A DNA stretch of 64,000 nt from Acidimicrobiaceae bacterium. GTDB lineage: Bacteria > Actinomycetota > Acidimicrobiia > Acidimicrobiales > UBA8190. Of this stretch, positions 59,788-64,000 are shown one piece after another. The stretch lies in contig PLZB01000035.1 of NCBI GenBank assembly GCA_003151955.1, positions 41,954-105,953 on the forward strand. Direction: 5' to 3'. The position numbers and the translations under genes are program-made. The notes beneath the pieces were generated by a model, which had not been told where the DNA came from, made no database searches, and saw only the letters and a list, made by a program, of their open reading frames with translations. The stretch's first letter is position 1; every line of letters begins with the position of its first letter.

Positions 59788-61152
59788 TCAAGGGGTCGGG
59801 GCGTCGTCCAGGCCCGGGGCCAGGCCGAGCCGGGCCGGGAGGGCCCGCCGGCGGAGCTTGCCGGTGGGGGTCCGGGGGAGCTCCCCCACATGGAAGTAGG
59901 CCTTGGGCCGCTTGTAGGGGGCCAGGTGCTCCTCGGCGTGACGCCGGAGGGTCTCCTCGTCGGCCGGGCCCACCACGGCAGCGCAGACCCGCTCCCCCCA
60001 GTCCGGGTCGGCCACCCCGAAGACGGCCACCTCGGTCACCCCGGCCACCTCGGCCAGGGCCGCCTCCACCTCGGCCGGGTAGACGTTGACCCCACCCGAG
60101 ATGACGAGGTCGTCCCGGCGACCGTCGAGGAAGAGATAGCCGTCGGGGTCGATCCGGCCCAGGTCCCCCACGGTGAAGGCCTCCCCCCGCCAGGCCCGGG
60201 CCGTGGCCCCGGGGTCCCCCCAGTACTCGAACCGGGCGAAGCCGGGGGCATGGCACCAGATGGTCCCCTCCCCGTCGACCTCGAGCCGCCGGCCGGGCCG
60301 GGCCCGGCCCACCGTCCCCGGCCGCACCAGCCACTCCTCCGGCGAGCACACCGTGAACTGCCCCTCGGTCGACCCGTAGAACTCCCAGAGGACCCCCGGG
60401 TCCACCCGGTCCAGGGCGGCCCGCTTCAGGGCCGGGGGGCAGTGGGAGCCGGCGTGGACCAGGAGCCGGAGGTCCCCGAGCCGGTCGGGGAGGCCCGGTT
60501 GGGCCAGGAGCCGCTGGAGGGCCGTCGGGGCCAGGAAGGTGGTGCTGGGCCGGAGGCCGCCCTCCCGCCCGGCCAGGATCCCGGCCGCCAGGGCCGGGTC
60601 GAACCGGGTGAGGACGGCTACCGTCCCGCCCCGGAGGAGGGTCCCCCCGGCCAGCCGGACCGAGACGGAGTGGTACATCGGTGAGCAGACCAGGTGGGTG
60701 TCCCCCGGACCGAAGTCCCAGAGCTCGGCCTCGTCCTCGAACAGGGCCCGGGCCCCGTCCTCCCCGAGGAGCCCGCTCCAGACCCCCTTGGGCCGGCCCG
60801 TCGTCCCCGAGGTGTAGTGCATGGGCCGGGCCAGGGGATGGGGGGCCAGCTCGACCTCGGGACCTTCGGCCCACCGCTCGAGCTCGACCGGGTCGGTCAC
60901 GACCAGAGCCGGGTCGGCGTCGGCCACCAGGAGGTTCCGCTCGGCGGGGAGGAGGGTGGCGTTCAGCAGGACGGGGACGATCCCGCTCCGTAGCGCCCCC
61001 AGGACGGCGGTGAGGAGGGCGGCCGAGGACCCCAGGGCGAAGGCGACCCGGTCACCGGGACGGAGCCCCCTGGCCCGCAGCGTCCCGGCCACGGCCCGCT
61101 GGGTCGCCTCGGCCGGGCCCGGCTCCAGGATCTCGACGGCCGGGGCCGTCAC
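59788..61152 (-). CDS. AMP-dependent acyl-CoA synthetase/ligase
   Basis: A 454-aa ANL-superfamily enzyme: the P-loop YTSGTTGRPKG near 112, HLVCSPMYHSVSV, EFYGSTEG, the GDLGRIDPDGYLFLDGRRDDLVISGG hinge region (read in parts), and the catalytic Lys in LPRTPTGKLRRR. It activates a carboxylic acid to an acyl-adenylate and probably to a CoA thioester. It is shorter than usual at the N-terminus. The GTG overlaps the stop of an MFS transporter gene (GTGA), suggesting they handle the same carboxylic acid. Confidence 0.9.
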   Translation of the reverse strand: MTAPAVEILEPGPAEATQRAVAGTLRARGLRPGDRVAFALGSSAALLTAVLGALRSGIVPVLLNATLLPAERNLLVADADPALVVTDPVELERWAEGPEVELAPHPLARPMHYTSGTTGRPKGVWSGLLGEDGARALFEDEAELWDFGPGDTHLVCSPMYHSVSVRLAGGTLLRGGTVAVLTRFDPALAAGILAGREGGLRPSTTFLAPTALQRLLAQPGLPDRLGDLRLLVHAGSHCPPALKRAALDRVDPGVLWEFYGSTEGQFTVCSPEEWLVRPGTVGRARPGRRLEVDGEGTIWCHAPGFARFEYWGDPGATARAWRGEAFTVGDLGRIDPDGYLFLDGRRDDLVISGGVNVYPAEVEAALAEVAGVTEVAVFGVADPDWGERVCAAVVGPADEETLRRHAEEHLAPYKRPKAYFHVGELPRTPTGKLRRRALPARLGLAPGLDDAPTP

Positions 61153-62474
61153 CGGCCCCCCTCCCCCAGCGCGATCTCCCCGGCCACCTCCGGCGTCCCG
61201 GCCGACTCCACCGGCCGCTCCGGGCCGGGGGTCGGCTCCCGGAGCCCGTCGAGGATCCACCCGGGCCGGGCCGCCAGTCCGGCCACGGCCACCAGGAGGA
61301 GGACGCCGGCCCCGACAGTCACCGTTGCGATCCCCACCGGTCCGGCCACGGCCCCCTCCACCAGGAGCCCGACCGGGTAGATGAGGCCGAGGGCCATCAT
61401 GTAGAGCCCGAGGACCCGGCCCCGGGCTGCCTCGGGGGCCCGGAGCTGGACCACCGTGTTCAGCCCGGACAGGATCCCGATGTAGCTCCCCCCCACCACC
61501 ACGATGGCCAGCGCCCCCGTCCACAGCGAGGGGGCCAGCCCGTAGAGGACGAGGGCCAGGGGGAAGGCGAAGAGGGCGCCCAGGAGCATCCGCCGCCGGC
61601 CCATCCGCAGGGCCAGGGGGACGATCCCGAGCGCCCCGAGGACGGCCCCCACCCCCTGCGCCGTCACCAGAGCGGCCGTGGCCACGGCGACGGCGTGACG
61701 GCCGTGGACGCTGTGGTGGAGGCCGAACCGGGCCATGACCGAGACCAGGCCGATGAAGGGGGAGCCGACCAGGGCCACGATGGAGATGAGGACGATGGCG
61801 GACCGGCAGCCCGGCTCGGCCCTGGCCACCCGGGCCCCCTCGGCCAGGCGCCGGAGCATCGACTCCGTCACCGGGGGCCGGTCCCGGACCGGGAGATGGA
61901 CCAGGAGGAGGGCCACGAGGACGGCCCCGAAGGAGACGGCGTTGATGGCGAAGACCCAGGCCGCCGAGCCGGCCAGGGCCAGGACCACCCCGGCCAGGGC
62001 CGGCCCGATGACCCGGCCCAGGTTGTACTGGGCCGAGGACAGCGAGACGGCGGCCAGGAGGTCCTCCCGGTCGACGAGGTCGGGGAGCATGGCCTGGTAG
62101 GTCGGGAACCCGACGGCCCCGGCCGCCCCACCCAGGAAGACCACCCCGGTGAGGGCCAGGACCGGGCTGTGGCCCCCCACGGCCAGGAGGGCCAGGACGG
62201 CGGCCAGGACCGCCTCGGCCAGGGTCGTCACCATCAGCCACCGACGCCGGTCGAACCGGTCGGCCAGGGCCCCGCCCACCGGGGCCAGGAGCCCCATGGG
62301 GACGAAGGCGGCCGCCATCACCGCCCCCGTCAGCAGCGGCTTCCCCGTCGTGGTGGTGACCAGATAGCCCAGGGCCACCGTCTGCATCCAGGACCCCACG
62401 TTGGAGACCAGGGCCGCCGACCAGACCAGGGCGAAGTTCCGGGAACCGAGCGGCCGGAGCGAGGAGAGGGCCAC
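61149..62474 (-). CDS. MFS transporter (EntS-like, MFS_3 group)
   Basis: A 441-aa protein with 12 expected TM helices: SRNFALVWSAALVSNVGSWMQ, LLAPVGGALADRFDRRRWLM (the loop 2-3 motif), YQAMLPDLVDREDLLAAVSLSSAQYNLGRVIGPALAG. This group includes siderophore and drug exporters. A hydrophilic Pro/Glu-rich tail of about 40 residues follows. GTG start at 62474. Translational coupling to the acyl-CoA ligase may link import or export of an acid with its activation. Confidence 0.9.
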   Translation of the reverse strand: MALSSLRPLGSRNFALVWSAALVSNVGSWMQTVALGYLVTTTTGKPLLTGAVMAAAFVPMGLLAPVGGALADRFDRRRWLMVTTLAEAVLAAVLALLAVGGHSPVLALTGVVFLGGAAGAVGFPTYQAMLPDLVDREDLLAAVSLSSAQYNLGRVIGPALAGVVLALAGSAAWVFAINAVSFGAVLVALLLVHLPVRDRPPVTESMLRRLAEGARVARAEPGCRSAIVLISIVALVGSPFIGLVSVMARFGLHHSVHGRHAVAVATAALVTAQGVGAVLGALGIVPLALRMGRRRMLLGALFAFPLALVLYGLAPSLWTGALAIVVVGGSYIGILSGLNTVVQLRAPEAARGRVLGLYMMALGLIYPVGLLVEGAVAGPVGIATVTVGAGVLLLVAVAGLAARPGWILDGLREPTPGPERPVESAGTPEVAGEIALGEGGR

Positions 62475-62544
62475 CCGCCGAGGCTACCGGCACCCCCCCG
62501 ATCCCGGCGCGCCGACGGTCGCCCGGTGACTACGCTCTGCTCCG

Positions 62545-62748
62545 ATGGAGGGTGACGTGGTGGGCATGACAGGGAGGGTCTCGGTGCCGGTCCCGGCGAA
62601 CGGACAGGGCGAGGTCATCCTCCTCGTCCGGGGCGGCTCGGAGGCCTACACGGCCTACACCGAGGGGGGCGAGGCCATCGCCAAGCACTCCCGGGCCGTG
62701 GTCGTCGAGCAGACCGGCCCCCACACCGTCCTCGTGACCCGCTGCTGA
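62545..62748 (+). CDS. Small NfeD/OB-fold-like protein
   Basis: A 67-aa beta-rich protein: TGRVSVPVPANGQGEVILLV, RGGSEAYTAYTEGGEAIAKH, SRAVVVEQTGPHTVLVTRC. It resembles the soluble OB-fold of NfeD proteins, which are paired with flotillin/SPFH proteins; such a gene follows 52 bp downstream. It lacks the NfeD membrane part. ATG 62545 or the internal ATG 62566 (also good) could start it. Confidence 0.75.
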   Translation: MEGDVVGMTGRVSVPVPANGQGEVILLVRGGSEAYTAYTEGGEAIAKHSRAVVVEQTGPHTVLVTRC

Positions 62749-62800
62749 TCCCGACCCCACCCCCCCGCTCCCTCCCCACCCCGCCCAGAAGGGATCCCCC

Positions 62801-64000
62801 ATGTTCTTCTACCGCATCCCCGCCCCCAACGAGGCCCTCGTCATCTCGGGCTCGAAGAAGCTGGCCGAGGGAGAGCAGTTCCGCGTCGTCACCGGCCACG
62901 GCACCTTCGTCGCCCCCTGGAAGTCGAGGGCCCGGATCCTCTCCCTCGACCTCTTCGAGGCCGAGCTCCAGGAGAATTGCGTGACGTCCCAGGGCATCCC
63001 CCTCACCGTCGAGGCCGTCGCCGTCTTCAAGGTCGGCGACGACAAGACCTCGATCGCCAACGCCGCCCGGCGGTTCCTCGACCAGCAGGCCCAGATGGAG
63101 CCCCTCGTGGGCCAGGTCCTCGCCGGTCACCTCCGCTCGATCGTCGGGAGCCTCACCGTCGAGAAGATCATCACCGACCGCAACAGCCTGGCCCAGGAGG
63201 TCAAGGACTCCTCCTCGGACGAGATGGAGAAGCTCGGCCTCATCGTCGACGCCTTCCAGATCCAGGAGATCACCGACTCCACCGACTACATCAAGTCCAT
63301 CGCCGCCCCCCACATCGCCGAGATCCAGAAGAGCGCCCGGATCGCCCAGGCCGGCGCCGACCAGGACGCCGCCGAGCGCGAGCAGCTCGCCGCCGCGGCC
63401 AAGGCCGGCTTCACCCGGGACTCCGAGATCAAGCAGGCCCAGGCCAGGGCCGACGTCCAGTCCGCCCAGGCCGAAGCCGACCAGGCCGGCCCCCTGGCCC
63501 AGGCCAAGGCGGCCCAGCGGGTCACCGAGGAGCAGACGGCCCTGGCCGAGAAGCAGGCCGAGAAGCGCGAGAAGGAGCTCATCGCCGAGGTCCAGAAGCC
63601 CGCCGACGCCGAGGCCTACAAGACCGTGAAGCTGGCCGAGGCCCAGCGCGACGCCCTGAAGGCCCAGGCCGACGCCCTGAAGGAGGGCAACCTCGAGCGG
63701 ATCGTCGCCTCCAAGCTGGTCGAGATGATGCCGACCATCATCGACTCCCTGGCCGGCGGCCTGAGCGGCTCCAACCTCAGCGTCGTGAACGGCGCCGAGG
63801 GTGTCGGCCAGATGCTCACCGGCATCGTGGCCCAGGGTCGGGCCGTCTACGACACCCTCGTCCAGAGTGTCCCCGGCGCCGTGGCCATCGGCTCCGCCGG
63901 AGCCGTCGGGATCGCCCCGGCCCCTCCCGCCGCCGCCCCCCCGGCGGCCCAGGCCGGCCCCCCGACCGACGCCCCCCGGACGACCCCCGCCGGCACCGCC
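62801..64000 (+). CDS. Flotillin-like SPFH-domain protein (partial, runs off the window)
   Basis: The frame stays open for 400 codons to the window edge. MFFYRIPAPNEALVISG opens the SPFH domain (about 1-175) with FVAPWKSRARILSLDLFEAE and SIVGSLTVEKIITDR. A long Ala/Glu-rich coiled coil (about 180-310, with ARIAQAGADQDAAEREQ and QAQARADVQSAQAEAD) is typical of flotillins. MMPTIIDSLAGGLSG and a Pro/Ala-rich tail follow. Flotillins organise membrane microdomains. AGAAGGGA precedes the ATG. With the NfeD-like gene it forms the standard pair. Confidence 0.92.
   Translation, partial: MFFYRIPAPNEALVISGSKKLAEGEQFRVVTGHGTFVAPWKSRARILSLDLFEAELQENCVTSQGIPLTVEAVAVFKVGDDKTSIANAARRFLDQQAQMEPLVGQVLAGHLRSIVGSLTVEKIITDRNSLAQEVKDSSSDEMEKLGLIVDAFQIQEITDSTDYIKSIAAPHIAEIQKSARIAQAGADQDAAEREQLAAAAKAGFTRDSEIKQAQARADVQSAQAEADQAGPLAQAKAAQRVTEEQTALAEKQAEKREKELIAEVQKPADAEAYKTVKLAEAQRDALKAQADALKEGNLERIVASKLVEMMPTIIDSLAGGLSGSNLSVVNGAEGVGQMLTGIVAQGRAVYDTLVQSVPGAVAIGSAGAVGIAPAPPAAAPPAAQAGPPTDAPRTTPAGTA

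Overview
The window is very GC-rich, gene-dense and full of GTG starts and 1-4 bp stop/start overlaps (ATGA, GTGA, TGATG), as in high-GC Actinomycetota. A SepX-type divisome protein, several F420-linked enzyme families and a secreted protein ending in 42-residue 'ADGG-F-A-Y-GDA-F-GS' repeats point to the class Acidimicrobiia. This placement is inferred from gene families only. No rRNA genes, CRISPR array, prophage core genes or intact transposase were seen.

Layout. 0-0.6 kb: a MazF-type toxin with a damaged antitoxin. 0.6-8.8 kb: a bicupin dioxygenase-like protein and three glycan-active enzymes (a debranching-type glucosidase, a GH63-type hydrolase, a GH3 beta-glycosidase with PA14). 8.8-20.5 kb: one long minus-strand operon from a near-consensus promoter beside a perfect 20-bp palindrome. 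It encodes an Opp/Dpp-type importer (binding protein, permease, permease-ATPase fusion, ATPase), two HSL-type esterases, a LacI regulator, a type I sulfatase and a CocE-type hydrolase. This looks like an uptake-and-deconstruction locus for a sulfated or acylated compound. 20.6-23.8 kb: aquaporin, SRPBCC protein and amino-acid permease. 23.9-28.6 kb: a secreted neocarzinostatin-like/repeat protein, a TolB-like lipoprotein and a YCII protein. 28.7-33.7 kb: a complete branched-chain-type ABC operon (livGFHM plus binding protein). 33.9-40 kb: an NHL-type secreted protein, a TIGR03086 protein, a broken RidA gene, an FMN reductase coupled to a copper-monooxygenase-like lipoprotein, and a PAS-GGDEF protein.

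40-46.4 kb is a decayed island beside tRNA-Ala(CGC): a broken DUF1016 nuclease, XRE plus a nonsense-mutated nucleotidyltransferase, a GNAT/DUF1778 toxin-antitoxin pair with direct-repeat operators, a frameshifted gene and small unknown genes. Palindromes and repeats mark several of its breakpoints.

46.5-48.6 kb: sepX, a YhhN protein and a DIP1984-family gene followed by a tRNA-like structured stretch. 48.8-56.8 kb: divergent sulfate-assimilation operons. The minus operon carries cysH, a siroheme sulfite/nitrite reductase, an FrhB-like ferredoxin/F420 flavoprotein, a 113-aa unknown and an ABC ATPase. The plus operon carries cysD, cysN and a siroheme synthase. The FrhB-like protein suggests an F420- or ferredoxin-linked electron supply for sulfite reduction. 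57-64 kb: MarR regulator, aldehyde dehydrogenase, lipase, acyl-CoA-synthetase-like enzyme coupled to an MFS exporter, and an NfeD-like/flotillin pair running off the window end.
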